A model generated the notes under the pieces. That model searched no databases, had not been told where the DNA came from, and was given only the letters and a program-made list of their open reading frames with translations. The translations under genes were made by a program, and so were the position numbers. DNA of 64,000 nt from positions 4,650,001 through 4,714,000 of the forward strand of contig NC_089423.1 of NCBI RefSeq assembly GCF_013426205.1, written 5' to 3'. Positions 11,125 to 23,622 of this stretch are shown piece by piece. The DNA is from Metarhizium brunneum. Its lineage: Eukaryota > Ascomycota > Sordariomycetes > Hypocreales > Clavicipitaceae. Position 1 is the stretch's first letter. Every line of letters starts with the position of its first letter.

Positions 11125-12218
11125 TTTGGAGACTTGGAAACACGAAACTGGCCAGTGGACAGCAAAGAGGACACAACGAAAAGAACAGGCCGTTTCGACG
11201 ACTTATATATAGGCAAGATGCTTTTTAAACAACGGCCCCAACTCCAAGCCAAGGCGACAGGCCTAGGAAGACTCTTTTCGTTTCTGGGCGACAGCTTGGC
11301 CTGCTGCGTGAGAACGAATGCCACATCATCTCTGGAGCCTGGAGGCATTGCAACCCAACAGTTGTCCTACGTTACTCCTCGCCTCGCTCCTCACGGATGT
11401 CGTGGGTGGCTTCGGATAAGCCGACAGGCAGCCAAAGGCCTGACGCTTGACACCACTACCGGACGTCACGTCTCGGCAATAACCTGTTCTGGTTTTGACA
11501 GCTCATGCTTCCCCCGCCATCCATAACATTGAACGAATAACTACCTCGATACCCAGGTACAGGTACATATGCTGGCTGGCAAGCAGATGTACTCTCAAAG
11601 TCGGCATATGTTCAACAAACGACCAAAATTGCACCGGTAGCTGTGGGGCATCTTTTCCGATTAATAAATGTTCACTGTCAGTTGGCCTATTGACTCGTCT
11701 GAGTCGTTGTGTATCCGGGCTGCGCCTCTGGCGGATATAACAAGTAGATGGACCAACAAGGAGAACCCCGGTCGCCTTCAGCGTCAGCAGTGCGCAATAT
11801 AATAATACGTTGAGCCAAGAAATAGTTGGCATCTCTTCGGCAAGTGCTTCATGTCAAGTCTTGCTACACATTGCATCCTCTACGCCGACTTGCATATGCA
11901 TCAGTTGACCACGTCGCGCAGAGCCGCACCATGTTAGTAAACCTCAAACGCTTGGATTCCTGTAGTTGTCTATTCGTGAACGCTTCCCCAGACCCATTTT
12001 GTCGGCATAAAAAGCAATCCCATTGCCGCTTATCATCTTCAAGCATTGTCATCATGTGTGCTCTCTTTCGTGATTCTCCATATCTCGTAACCGACTGAGC
12101 CCCTGGTGCGTCGACGTCCCAACATGGATGCATCCAGGATTGCCCACTTCAACAACCACAGAGCCGCCAAATCCTTGGCCTCAACCCATATGCGAGGTCC
12201 TCGGTTTCGGAGCTGCGA
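11125..12218. other. Upstream region of tandem GFA gene, downstream of COG3
   Basis: This 1.1-kb spacer holds the GFA gene promoter side and the COG3 3' end. A TATA-like sequence (CTTATATATAGG) lies near 11201-11212, roughly 80 bp upstream of the GFA start on that gene's strand. No coding sequence with family resemblance was found. Confidence 0.45.
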
Positions 12219-14773
12219 CTAATACCGTTTCACACCTTGTTTTTCATCTTTTACATTATTTTGCGCTTGCGCATTGAGCTTGATAGCTTCCTTGAGCTTC
12301 GCAATCACTTCAGGCTGATTACTGAATGCCGTATCAAGAATAGACTCCAGCTCAGCCTCCACCTTGGCAATCGGTTTGACCCCGGTTTTGCGGTTCGTTG
12401 AATCGTTAATTAGCGTTGCCCACCGCTTTGTGAATGCATAGATTGATTGTCGGAGCAATTCGTCCAGCTGCTCACTCATATCCTCTGCCGTGAGCGTTTT
12501 GGCTGTTACGGATGGCGCGCCTCTTGACCAGATTGACCCCCCAAGAATACTGCCAAAGAAGCTTACCCAGTTTGTTGGGCTCAAGGTATCCCATATCTGG
12601 CCAAAATGCTGCATAGATTGGGGATGATTACGGATATCGCCTATTTCGAGGGAGACCAATTCGTTCTTTACGATAAGAAGGTTCTTCACCATGAAGAGAT
12701 CAGGATCCGTGCCGGACTTTAGTGACTGAATTCTTGCTTCAGCTCGCTGGAGTACTCGAATGGTCTCGCGGACAATATTGAACACGACGGAGCTGTTTTT
12801 GGACTAAAGCCATGTCAGTTGATTTGATTCATGATCAAAGAGCGCCAATGCCAACTTACCGAGCGTTCCTTTGGCATTGCGTGGTCAAACTTGGACAGTA
12901 ACTCAATGGCTTTCTTGACAAGTGGATAAGCATTTGACGAAGCAACGCCGTCCACCACTGGGCCAATTTTCAAATCATGGTCTTGTAGGGCGGCTTTGGA
13001 AATGGATTTTGTAATTTCCGCGTCAAAGGCATTGTCGGTGAATGGCCAAAGATGATCCACAAGTAATCTTGCCGCATACTCGCGGTGTTTTCGTCCAGAG
13101 TAAGACTCTTCCTCATCTTGTTCAGCGACCGAGTATTCATTTGCCAGCCACCCCACAACACTGCAAACCGATTCCAGCTTGGCTGTTTGGAGAACACTCT
13201 GCATGGTGTTCCCAAGGGGCGCAATATGACCTGGGTGGACCATCATTGTGTTGATTCCCTTGAGAGCTTGGAAGGCCGATGTCGTTGCTGTATTCCACAT
13301 TGGTTCTATGCCGAATATTTTCAAAAACAAAGCGTCCTCATTATAAATTCTTTCAAAAAGCTGCTTGACATAGTTGCGAGATGCTGTTTCCACCGAGAGG
13401 CTCTTGGCTGCCTTTTGGTACTCTTCCAGGTCACGTTGGGTTATTGTTTTCAAATCTCGGTCCCTCGTGGTCAAATAGGTATGGAACATGTTTGTGGCTG
13501 AATTGGCATAAATATCGGCCTTTGTCGAAGATTCCAAGGCTCTACCGTACTGGTCGTATGCATTCCGGACAACTTGTTGTACGTTGGGCAGCAGTGAGTA
13601 CGTATCAGCAATCATCTCTGCAAAACGACCGTATGCCAAAGCATGGCGAGCAGAGTCGGATGCCGCCGCCGCAACTTGACGAGCAATCTCTGTGGATGAC
13701 TTTTCCAGGCGAGTGGAAAATCCATGATCCAACAGATGCAAGGCCTTGGTGAGTAGCGCACTGTATCGCGCCAGGTACGTGTCGCGTTCCCGATATGTTT
13801 CCTACGAGAATGGGTTAATCACCTGATTGGCCCACAGACAAGATAGGCAAATATTGAGTCGTTTGCAGGTAGACTTACGTGACGGTTCATGAAGTCAATA
13901 CAAGAATCTATATTGCCGATCAGTGTGCCAAATTCTTCGTCGTCGACCAGTCGACTGGCGCCTGGAGCGTTGAGCCGACGGGTTGCAGTGTCCAAGTAGA
14001 GATAATAGTATAAATCGGTTTCAACTTCATCTGCAAGTGTCTTCAATCGTTGTTTCTCTTTTAGAAGACCTTCGCATTGGGCCTGAAACGTCGTCGTCTG
14101 TGCATCCACTGATTGGAAGGAGTCCGAAAGAGACGTCAGAAGCGCTAGAGTGGCATCAGCATCATCTATGAGACCGTCGAGATGACGTTCCGTTAGTGAA
14201 AGCTGGTCACAGTACAATCTAGGCATTGTCAGAGGTCAGATGCGTGCACGGGCGGTTCTAGATAGTTGCTTCCATACAAATACTCTTGTTGGCTCTCCTC
14301 TAACAGTTGCCTTTCAAACGCCTGGTCAAGTGGTTCAGATGCCGAGTAATTTCTATCAGCATCGTCCTCTCCCTTTAACAGCAACGCTTCCCATGCCCTA
14401 CTCTTCTTGTCAGGCTTCTTCTTGCGTCGCCGTTGGCCATCCTTTGTCAATTGGGCGCGAACGACGTAGTAAAAGTCCGTGTATGAGGCGGCACGGCGAA
14501 TTATAGTCGGTTCCGGCGGAGTATTAGTGTCTTCCAACTCCTCAAAAACATGGTCTAGCCGTTCGGTCCGCTCGTCCTTCACATCGCCCTGCGATAGATG
14601 TAAGCTGTTCTGTACGACAATCAGCTCGAAGATAAGGAAGGCCGGAGGCGGAGAGCACCAACATTTGGCTGTTGAAGTAGCGACTCCTTTCGTCCATGGC
14701 TTTGGGACTGGGAAGGCGCGGCTGGTTTCTTTGGCACTTCGGGCACAAAACTGTACCACGAATCTTCATACAT
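12219..14773 (-). CDS. COG3: COG complex subunit 3 (Sec34)
   Basis: Predicted 762-residue subunit of the conserved oligomeric Golgi complex, which tethers vesicles for retrograde transport within the Golgi. Five exons in phase: 14663-14773, 14278-14588, 13879-14218, 12860-13801, 12219-12803. The start MYEDSWYSFVPE is the usual fungal Cog3 N-terminus. The Sec34 domain starts near residue 140 (LYCDQLSLTERHLDGLI) with a coiled coil and the DLYYYLYLDTATRRLN segment; the rest is helical rod. Introns are 74, 59, 77 and 56 bp. The first uses a GTTGGT donor, inferred from phase and from the absence of any other in-frame join. COG3 lies 4.6 kb from TIP20, another CATCHR tether, with no sign of shared control. 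Confidence 0.9.
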
Positions 14774-15244
14774 GGTGGGCGGAAGCTCTGACGAGTACTC
14801 AAGTGCTGGGAGCTCAAGGTGGGCTGCTCGATGCCACGCATGTTGTTCGCGTTAGTTCACACATGGGCGGAAGCAATTGCTCCGTCCACCGATGGACCAC
14901 TAACCGGTCTGGTGTCCAGCCAGCAGCCAGCAGCCAGCCAGTGACAGTGGGCATAACCCTGGTGGTGTAATCAGGGAATTCACAGCAGTGTTTGGTGCTG
15001 AGAGCAACCAAAGGGCCCGCAATAAGTGGCCGTAAGTGGCGGCAACAGGCCCAGAGAACTGCAACTTGACATTCGAACCTCAAGCTTAGCTCAAGCTTCA
15101 TTCAACATAACTGCTGGAGAGGAGCTCTCATTGACCTGTTCCCGAAGCTGGCTTCGCTTACTGCGGCCTCATCGGAATCTAGCACCCAGCTTCAATACTC
15201 CGGTCCTCGCATTGATTCAATCCTCACCTGCCACAAACCCGGCG
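14774..15244. promoter_or_regulatory. Divergent promoter region COG3 / FMP25-like
   Basis: A 471-bp region between two divergent start codons, likely carrying both promoters. It includes a short CAGC-rich tandem stretch at about 14918-14942. No gene or named motif is supportable. Confidence 0.5.
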
Positions 15245-17059
15245 ATGATTTCTTCTAGGGTGGCTCTCAGACGGGCTGGCCATATTCGATGGTCATGCCA
15301 ACCACGTTTCACTGCCCGCCGCCAATGGGCGCGATATAACAGCGACAGCTCCAAGGGGCCCGCGCATAGGCAAGGCGGAAATCCCTTCGCGCGGGCAGCC
15401 GTCTATGCTGGTGTGTTTGGTTTGGCAGCTGCGGGAGCTTATTACTATCCCGAGCTCAAGGAAAGTTTTTCAACAGAAGAAGAAGCTATCGAGCCCTCAA
15501 AAGCCCAACCAAGGTTCGAGAAGTCTCGCAGGCAACCCATATCAAAGGAGGATAACCGAGATATCATCAGTTCTCAACACCTGCAGGTCAAGAATAGCTG
15601 GGAGCACCCAGGAGTCTATGCTTGGGGGTCAAACAGTGGCAAGGTTATCGACCCGGAGTCTAATGATAAGTACGTCAAGCTGCCCCGACGAATATCCTTC
15701 TTCAACGACCAAATCCTCAGGGATTTGAAGCTCACCCATAGTTTTGGGGCGGCCGTCAATGAGAAGGGCGACTTGATTCAATGGGGACTTGGCTTTTCGA
15801 GCAGTGACCCGAAGCCGGTGACTACACTGAGGGGCAAGGATCTAGCCAAGATCGAGGTGTCTACTGACCGAATCATTGCCTTGTCTCGAAAGGGTGATGT
15901 ATACTCTGTCCCATCGTCCAGGGACGATCTGGAAGGCGGGGTTAAGGAGACTCGGCAAAAGAGCTCCTGGTCATTATGGAGCTCTACCGGCAAGGAAGCC
16001 ATCAACTTCCGCAACCTAACACCAAGTGGCTTGGGCTGGGGCGAGAGGGTTATCGACATCAGCAGCGGACTTGAGCACTGCATTATGTTGACGTCAAAGG
16101 GACGTGTCTTCACCGCTGCCTCGAGCGCTATTGCGTATCCCTCCAAGGGTCAGATGGGAATTGCCGGTCTTACTTGGGAAACCCGGCCGAAAGGTCCATA
16201 CGATCAGCCTCATGAACTCTTGTCGCTAAAGGGCTTTGAAGCGACGGCCATTGCCTCGGGGGACTATCATTCGGTGATTTTGGACAAGCTGGGCAGAATC
16301 TTCTCCTTTGGTGACAACACATTTGGCCAGCTCGGATTCACAATGGACTCCGGCCTGCCCTACGCTACCACTCCCTCCATGATTCCTGTCGACAAACTGT
16401 ATGCCGCCTCGGGGATGGTACCAAAGGCCACGTCTATCAAGGCCGGAGGAACCAACACCTTCTTCACAGTTGATGCTAGCGCGCCAACTACGGCGGTTGA
16501 GTCTCGGAGTATGGTTCCAGCCAAGCGGATGCCAGGAACAATTTCTGACCTGTGGGTGTGTGGTCAAGGTGTTGCAGGCACATTAGGGACTGGCAAATGG
16601 ACTCATGTTTCCATCGCGCCTACAAAGATTAAAGCACTTTCATCTCTTTTTGAGTTTGACGAGGAGACAAACAAGAACGTGCCAATTAAGCTGAAGGCAC
16701 TCAGTGTTGGAAGTACCCACTGCGCCGCCGTCATGGATAACATAACGAAAACAAACACGTCAAGCAGCGGTTCTGAAAACGAAACGAACTGGGGTGCTGA
16801 TGTTTTGTTCTGGGGTGGCAATGAATACTACCAATTGGGCACTGGGAAAAGGACGAATATGAACACACCGACATATATTGGACCTTTGGATGGCGGCGAA
16901 GGGGATGCAAACAAGAGAAGGAAAGGAGAGATGCACCGCCTCTGCCTTACTCCAAAACAGACGGTTCGTATCGGAGAAGGCGGAAAGGGCCGCAAGGTTA
17001 CGTTGGAGCAAAAGGTGGAATGCGGCCGGCTGGTTACCGGGGTGTACTCGGCCGTTTAA
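15245..17059 (+). CDS. FMP25: Mitochondrial RCC1-repeat protein, FMP25-like
   Basis: Predicted 604-residue, single-exon protein. The N-terminus (MISSRVALRRAG, then many Arg and no acidic residues) reads as a mitochondrial presequence, followed by one membrane span near residues 52-68 (AAVYAGVFGLAAAGAYYY). The rest holds RCC1-type beta-propeller blades: GVYAWGSNSG, IQWGLGF, IFSFGDNTFGQLG, LWVCGQGVAGTLGTG and LFWGGNEYYQLGTG. This is the layout of yeast Fmp25, an inner-membrane protein linked to complex III assembly. The frame is open further upstream to 15026, but the start at 15245 gives the natural presequence. The gene is divergent from COG3. Confidence 0.85.
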   Translation: MISSRVALRRAGHIRWSCQPRFTARRQWARYNSDSSKGPAHRQGGNPFARAAVYAGVFGLAAAGAYYYPELKESFSTEEEAIEPSKAQPRFEKSRRQPISKEDNRDIISSQHLQVKNSWEHPGVYAWGSNSGKVIDPESNDKYVKLPRRISFFNDQILRDLKLTHSFGAAVNEKGDLIQWGLGFSSSDPKPVTTLRGKDLAKIEVSTDRIIALSRKGDVYSVPSSRDDLEGGVKETRQKSSWSLWSSTGKEAINFRNLTPSGLGWGERVIDISSGLEHCIMLTSKGRVFTAASSAIAYPSKGQMGIAGLTWETRPKGPYDQPHELLSLKGFEATAIASGDYHSVILDKLGRIFSFGDNTFGQLGFTMDSGLPYATTPSMIPVDKLYAASGMVPKATSIKAGGTNTFFTVDASAPTTAVESRSMVPAKRMPGTISDLWVCGQGVAGTLGTGKWTHVSIAPTKIKALSSLFEFDEETNKNVPIKLKALSVGSTHCAAVMDNITKTNTSSSGSENETNWGADVLFWGGNEYYQLGTGKRTNMNTPTYIGPLDGGEGDANKRRKGEMHRLCLTPKQTVRIGEGGKGRKVTLEQKVECGRLVTGVYSAV

Positions 17060-18532
17060 AATGGCGATACAGGTAAAGGATGAATGACAAAGATTTTTTT
17101 TGATTTTTTTTGTATACCCCTTGTACAATACTGGGTTGAGGTTGACCGGGTCATTCGCTCATTTGGTCAGCGGTTTGTTGGGCCAACTGTTATTTTTGGA
17201 CGCAGAGCTCCTCTCTTCATTCCCAAGCTTTACAGATGGCTAATAGTTGGCTGCTGCCTTGGATAAAAATAGGTTGTATTTGTCTCGGACTTTCTGCTAG
17301 TAGTACTACGTATATATATGTCTCAAGTATGGAGGTGAAGTGAGGGTAAGCCAAGTTAACCATGTGACAAATGGAGCAGACAGCATTCGAGTCACATGCA
17401 TTTAGTATTGTCGACCCGTCGTCAATCGTTACACACGGACCAGGCTGGGCACATTTGATGTAGAACACGGAGAGCCTAAGAATAGCAGCGGGTGGGCTGG
17501 GATGTCATGTGTCGGCTAGAGAATGGAAGGATGGTTGCAGAGCGCGGCGGGATGCGGCAACATGCATTTTTATTTAGCACCAAGTGTATGTATCTTTGGA
17601 AGTAATCGGCACGAGACGGTTTGAACTGGAGCATTCGGAATGTGAGGCATCTATGTCGGTGCGGTGGGGGTAGTCATTGTACGTTTGACCTGTCGTCAAA
17701 GCCTTTGTCTCGAGACAGCGCCAAGTGACAAAATGATGAAATAATCTTTATGCAAATGTTTGCCATGGATTGCCTTTCACGTCCATGGTGTTGCAGGTCT
17801 GCACCTCGGCAGCAGCCATCAACCCTGGAGTTGGAGTTGAGGTTTTGTCTGGCCCAGATGTGCCTGCAAAATGCGCGCGCATGCCAAGATTTCAGCCCGT
17901 CGCACCTGCCTCCTGGGCTGAGACCAAGACCAAGACCGGGACCGGGACTGAGACCGCCTCAGGTCTGAAGGCCTACCTAGACGGAAATATCCAGACTCAC
18001 GTAACGCACCAACATTGCATTGAAAGGTCACGATTCGGATCGAGGCCCCGCGACCCACCAGCTGGTCCCTTGGCTTGGCTGCTGGCCTACCGCTCTGGAG
18101 TTCATTGGGAGTTCGCCTAGGCGGATGGACGGATGGTGCAGCCTCGGATTTCTCGAACCGTTGTCGATCGGCTCACCAGAAAGTCGGCCCAAGCTTCACC
18201 GACTTGATCTCCTTGCGCATCTCATACCAGTCCTCTCTGCTGGCTAGAGGGAATTCAGCCTGGTTGTCCCATCACCTGTCGACCTTGATCTTTTATCCTT
18301 TTCTTTTTGGCCCTTCCCCTACCTCTGTCTTTTCTTTTGGGCCGGCATCTTCAGCAACAACTGGCAGCTGCTTCCCTTGTACATACATGTCCCGTGTTCC
18401 GCTTCTGCGTCATCCCCAGCCCATAATAGTTACGAGCGCTGTTACGATTTCTGCCCCTGGCCGTTGCTGAATCAGTCATACATTACCGCCTTCGAAACCA
18501 CCACAAGCCAGCATCTTGACGGAATCCAGAAT
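17060..18532. other. Intergenic region FMP25-like / PTP
   Basis: About 1.5 kb holding the 3' end of the RCC1 gene and the upstream region of the phosphatase. It contains T-runs just after 17090, an imperfect GACCAA/GACCGG repeat near 17922-17952, and a pyrimidine-rich leader near 18290-18400, common before fungal start sites. An in-frame ATG at 18377 could extend the phosphatase by 52 residues. Confidence 0.5.
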
Positions 18533-19990
18533 ATGGACAAACTGCCCCGACTACGGCGGAAACCGAAACCTCCAGCCATCGAAACGTCTGTCGATCGCAC
18601 GAGCAGCGACACCGCCGAAAGCACCTTTACCACCGAAATCACAAGTCAGCCTTCGCCGCAAAAGGCCTCCATGAGGAAGTCACCTTTGCGAAATCTCAAG
18701 TTGCGTGTGAATGCTAAGCGCGCGAGAACACACTCTCCAGTTGCTCGGCTATCGAGCTCGCCAGTCGTTGCCGTCTTCAGCCAGGATGGCGTGGCACCCC
18801 GGTCTGTCACGGACGAGGGCTCGTCTGTCAATGGTCGACCTCGGCCGATCATGCCGGCCTTCCTAAACACTTCTATGCACGGTTTGTGTTCCTTTCCGGG
18901 CGTCCGGCGTCCTGGTTCACTTGCTTGCTAATCGTCCACTCAAGGTATTGAAGCCAAGTTTCAAGAGCTCACGTGGGCCGAGCGCAATCGCCTTGCCCAA
19001 GGCGCCAGACCTGATGCTCCTACCAACTTTAGATGGAGTTCCTTTAAGCAAACCGACGGCCTGCAGAGAGGAGTCATGGATCGGTACATAAACATTAAGC
19101 CTTGGAATCACAACAGGGTGAAGCTTCAAGTTCCCGAAGAGGAATTCGATTATGTGAACGCGTCAACCATAGTCCTCAACCCGTTGAGTGACAACTCTCT
19201 ACCGCCGTTACGATATATTGCCATGCAAGGCCCAACACTGCCGTCATTCAACTACGTTTGGAGAATGGTCGCCGAGCAAACATCGTCCCCCGCTGTCATT
19301 GTCCAGCTCACAAGCATGACGGAAGGCGGAGCAATCAAATGCAACCAATATTTCCCCGACAGCAAGGAGGACGCGACGTGGGACTTGAACAAGGATAATA
19401 TTTGGAATGATAACTGGAGAGCGCAGCTTTCATTCGAGTCTTTGGAGGAACTTGCGAACGGCGCAATCGAGAAGCGAAAACTACTACTTGATGTCGAAGG
19501 AGAGGCGGAACCGCGGATCGTGTGGCACTTGTTATATACACGTTGGCCCGATTATGGGGTCCCTACGGTCGACGACATGGACAGCTTCTTTGAGTTGATG
19601 ACCATCTCTCGAGATCATACCGAGCCGTCCAATCCCCGCATAATTCACTGTAGCGCTGGCGTTGGCCGTACCGGGACTTTTATTTCCTTGGAGCATCTAA
19701 TGCGGGAATTGGACGGAGGCAAGCTCGAGGCGACTGAGACAAACTGCAAGACCCTGCCTGATCTCATTTATGATACTGTCGATAATCTGAGGCAACAGCG
19801 GCGTTGCATGGTTCAATCTGAGATCCAATACCGGTTCCTGTATGAGGTGATGAAGAAATTGTGGCAGGACAGGTATGGCGCTGTGCTGGACGGGCACGAC
19901 GCTGACCGTACGGGGAACAGTGAGCCTGCGGCGAAGAGGCTAGAGGTGGCAGATTCCTTTCCTGTAAGTGACGATGACGACTCTACATGA
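18533..19990 (+). CDS. Classical protein tyrosine phosphatase
   Basis: Predicted 464-residue non-receptor tyrosine phosphatase. Exons 18533-18881 and 18945-19990 are joined across a 63-bp intron (GTTTGT donor, GCTAAT branch). The N-terminal ~115 residues are basic, Ser/Thr-rich and likely disordered. The catalytic domain spans about residues 120-435. It has the substrate-binding motif KPWNHNRVKL, the WPD loop at 317-319 and the P-loop HCSAGVGRTG with the nucleophile Cys352 and Arg358. A Q-rich motif (RRCMVQSEIQYRF) completes the site. All catalytic residues are intact. In fungi this group (Ptp1/Pyp-like) dephosphorylates MAP kinases and other targets; the specific substrate cannot be read from sequence. 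Confidence 0.9.
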
Positions 19991-20636
19991 AACAGACTTG
20001 GGTGCAGCTGTAGCGAGGTACACTTTGAAAAGGCATGGCATTCGAGGCGTTTGGGTCACAGGGTATCACGGGGTATCACGGGGTATTTGCACAGGATTTA
20101 TACGCAGCGGGATGAAGCCACGCGTGTTGAGCCTGGCTGGTTGTGTGGAGCATCGAATCTGGGCCTTGCCCCTGGAATATATTTAGAGATGGGCTGGCAA
20201 TTATATTACTTGTTCACCCCGTCCCTTGGTCTGTTTGTAAGTTGAAGGTTTTGAGCCGCGTTTGTATATTTTATGCGGGAATATAGACGGGCCGCAGTGC
20301 CAGCCTGACACATGGGTAGTTATTGCAAATAGAGCTGACGGCCAGCAAAACGGCGGTAAATGACAACAAAAATTCTGTTCTTTCACGGATTGCACTCTAT
20401 TAAGCATAGTCTATGTAAATCCAACGCTCAATTATTCTTCAAGCAAAATCTTCTAAATGCATCTCAAGTAAAGTACGAAATGATCACATATGCCAAGGTA
20501 TTACCACCCATATAAACAGTATAAACAATAAACAAGCCGTTTTCGCATCGATCTGTTTTCCCACTGTGTGCTATGTCCAAAATACATGTGCTCCTGATTA
20601 TTTGGTTGATGTGCAAAACGCGCTCCTTTCCACCCT
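19991..20636. other. Convergent 3' region PTP / CBM19-like
   Basis: A 646-bp region between converging genes, with a 10-bp tandem repeat (GGGTATCACG, about 2.5 copies) near 20061-20085 and AT-rich DNA near 20400-20530. No gene seen. Confidence 0.5.
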
Positions 20637-23622
20637 TTAATTATGAGCTGTCACTGTAACCGTCTCCTTCTGCGTGTCGGTCACTGTGACGGTTACAAAC
20701 ACCGACACCGTAGGCGTACCGTTGTTAACGATAGTCGTCATCGATGGGTCGGCATCGGGGCCTCCAGCGTTCCTTGTCACAGCGGCTGGCGCGCTGGCGG
20801 TTGTTGATGTTGTTCCGTCGTCGAGGGGGCGGAGGAACAGTTTGGTTGAGTTTGGTGGTGGGAGACTGGTGGGCTTGTCGAAGGTTTGTGTGATGACCAC
20901 TTGGGTTGGTTGGATGGAGGACGAGGTTGTGGGAGGGGAAGGGCTGGGCGTGGTGGTTGGCGTTGGTAGAGGAGTGGTTGTCTCTAGCGAAGGGAGAACA
21001 GGCGTCGTTGCCTCTGGTAGTGGTGTGGTAGTTGTTGTTGAAGGGGAGAGGATAGGTATTGTTGTTACTGGTAGTGATGATTGAGTAGTTGTTGAAGCAG
21101 AGGGGGCCGAAGGGGTATATTCTATCAAGGTTGACGTTGATGTCGATATTAATGTCGGCGCCGACAAAGACGACGCCGTTGGTGTTGGCTGGGACTCAGA
21201 CTGGGCTGATGAAGATCCACCCACTTCCGGCTGGGGGCTCAGAACAAGCGTAGGTGTAGATGACTTATTCGTAACGGTGCGGACTTCCGTACGTGTAACA
21301 ACCGGTCTCCTTGTCTCGGTTATAAACGTCGTACGCATGCTCCTCGGCCCGGTGCTCTGCTCCGGCCCAAGAATCCCCTGGGCATATGCAGGATCGTAAC
21401 AGCCTATTTTTGCACCCCTGACATTGGTCATGGGCAACGCATAGCACTTTTGCCCCTGAGGACAGGCATCGAGATTAAAAGCCCCATTGCTACAAGAGCC
21501 CAGCTGGCCGGATATACAGGCCGTTTGGGACCCCGAACAGGAGGACTGGGGTGTGAGCGAGGAGAAGACGCTGTTGAGGTCTTTGGCCTGCGCGAGGTTG
21601 GAGGCGTAGACAGATGCAGGAATGGTTGTGGTGGCGGTTGGGAAGCTGGAAAATGCAGTTGGGACTTTGGAGTCCGGCTGGCCGGTGGGGGTTACTGTGA
21701 TTGTTGTTGTGGGCGACGATGTGGCCGTGCCTGTCGACTGTGATCCCTGTTGTTCAGTGGATGATGATGATGTTGTTGTGAGTCCTGGGAGAGTTACGGT
21801 TGGCAACCCCGTAGGATTTGAAGCATCACCTGTGTTGCTGGTTTGCGGAGGACCAGATGTAAGAGTCGAAACTGTCGCAGTAGGCTCTGAAGTTCCTATG
21901 GTTGTCGAGCCAGGTACATTCTGAGTTGTCTGGCCATTGCTTGGGGCAGACGACGTACTGAAGTCCGTAGATGATGCCGAGGTAGTTGGCTCGCTCTGAG
22001 AGCTCGTGATGAACTCTTTCACGGAAGTGGTGGTGGCAGATGACCCCAGAGTGTTTCCTGTAGAACCGTATTGATCTGTAGTCGACTGGGTGGTCGCTGT
22101 GTTAAAGAGATCACTTTGTGTAGTGGAGATTGAGTTGTTCTCACGACTCGTGATGAACTGTGCCCCAGAAGTGGTGGCAGACGCTCCAAGCGGTGTTGTT
22201 AGATCACCTCCACCCGTAACGAGCGACGCAACAGTCGTGTTCAGAGGGAATTGACGTGTAGTCACGATAGGTGTGGTAGTTGGCCCTGTGATGGAGTACG
22301 ACTGGCTGGTCAATGTCCCCGTCGCGGGAGTTGTGGTGCCAGAGCCTGGAGCCCCTGTTTGCGATGATGTCTGACTTGTTAGGTCAGAGATAGCCGTAGC
22401 TGTGCCAGGGCCAAGGACGTTTGTTGGAGCTGAGTTGGGAGAGGATGAGCCCCCTGTGCCAGTGCCTGTGTCTGTGCCGGACCCGGGAATTGTGAGTGAG
22501 CTTGGGACAGACGAGGTACCTGTGGTTGCAGTGGCCCGAGAGGTTGTCTCAAAGATCATGTTCGAAGTTGGCGTTGTGACGCCGCCGGAGGTGGTTGTTG
22601 TTCGACTAGCAGCCTCAGTCGTTGGCAAAGTCGAGGGGGTTGCCAGCAACCCTGGCGCCGTTGTCGTAGGCAGTCCAGTGGCACCCACATCACCAGCTGT
22701 TATTGTTGAACTTGCAGTTGCTGTTGTTGTGGGAGTAGTGACAACAGCTGTCTGTGCTGTACCGGCTGTAGGCGTCGGTGCTATGCTCGTTGTAGTCGTT
22801 GGTTCCAGACCGAGTACACTCGTTGGCTGCGCACCGAGTATAGCAGTTGGAGATGTACCAACCGCACCCGTGGCCGTCGGGTCCGTGCCGAGTACAGCAG
22901 TCGGAAATGTACTGGCTGTAGTAGCTGGGGATGAGGCGATTGTGTTCGTCGGTCCCACACCGAACACGCTGCTTGGAGATGTGCCGGGCACAGTCGTCGG
23001 TGCTGCACCAGGCGTGCTTGTCGTCGTTGCTACACCCGTAGACTCGGAAATAGAATGACCACCGCTAGACAAAGCTGGCCCTGTGGCAGCGTTAGTCGAG
23101 GACTCCCCTGCAGCATGTGTCGTCTGTCCCGATCCGAGCACCGCCGTAGTAGAGCCACTTGTAGGAACAGCCCCCAAAGGGTCTGTAGTAGGAGTATCCG
23201 TCGACTGTCCCGGATGGGCCGTAGACTCCGTCGTGGGATGCAAAGAATCAGGGAGCGAAGCAGACGCAGACGGAGTCGGAGTCGGGGGTCCCGAATTTGG
23301 TCCCGGGGTAGATGCCACGGGCACGCCCGTCGTCAGCGGATTCGATCTACAACTCAAAGTCAGTCTCACGGCACACAATATTTCTTGCTACGCCTATTTC
23401 TTCTTCCATTATACCTATTTGAGTCAGGCACGCCTGTCGGAGCAGTTGTCTCGTCACGGGGGATTCTACACATCGGTTAGTCCTCAACTCTACCACACAA
23501 CAGTCAACGCAACTCAACCGCCAAACATACACATTATATGCCCGTCTAATAGGACCAGCCTGGGCGGTTTGAGAGCTTAAAAGTAGGTACGTCGCCGCAG
23601 CGACATACACTTTGAAGCGCAT
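20637..23622 (-). CDS. Secreted Ser/Thr-rich protein with CBM19-like chitin-binding module
   Basis: Predicted 950-residue secreted protein. It starts with a signal peptide (MRFKVYVAAATYLLLSSQTAQA) and is then mostly Ser/Thr/Pro-rich, as in heavily O-mannosylated wall proteins. Exons proposed: 23531-23622, a 51-nt exon 23415-23465, and 20637-23346. Introns of 65 and 68 bp have good signals (GTATGT, CTAAC). Skipping the small exon would also keep the frame. Around residues 648-695 lies a six-Cys module (SSCSGSQTACISGQLG through KIGCYDP) like fungal CBM19 chitin-binding domains. Several copies of a PTAVLGTDPT-type unit occur in the N-terminal third. The C-terminus (VTVTVTDTQKETVTVTAHN) lacks a hydrophobic GPI tail. 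No enzymatic domain was seen, so a structural or chitin-coating role is inferred. Confidence 0.8.

Noticed and set aside
5031..14773. TIP20 and COG3 as a functional trafficking cluster
   Set aside because: Both are CATCHR tethers within 10 kb, but an unrelated carrier and GFA gene lie between them and no shared regulation is visible; chance proximity is enough.
22402..23058. 218-codon Val/Gly-rich frame antisense to the CBM19-like gene
   Set aside because: This is the reverse reading of Thr/Pro-rich repeats and has no start context or domain.
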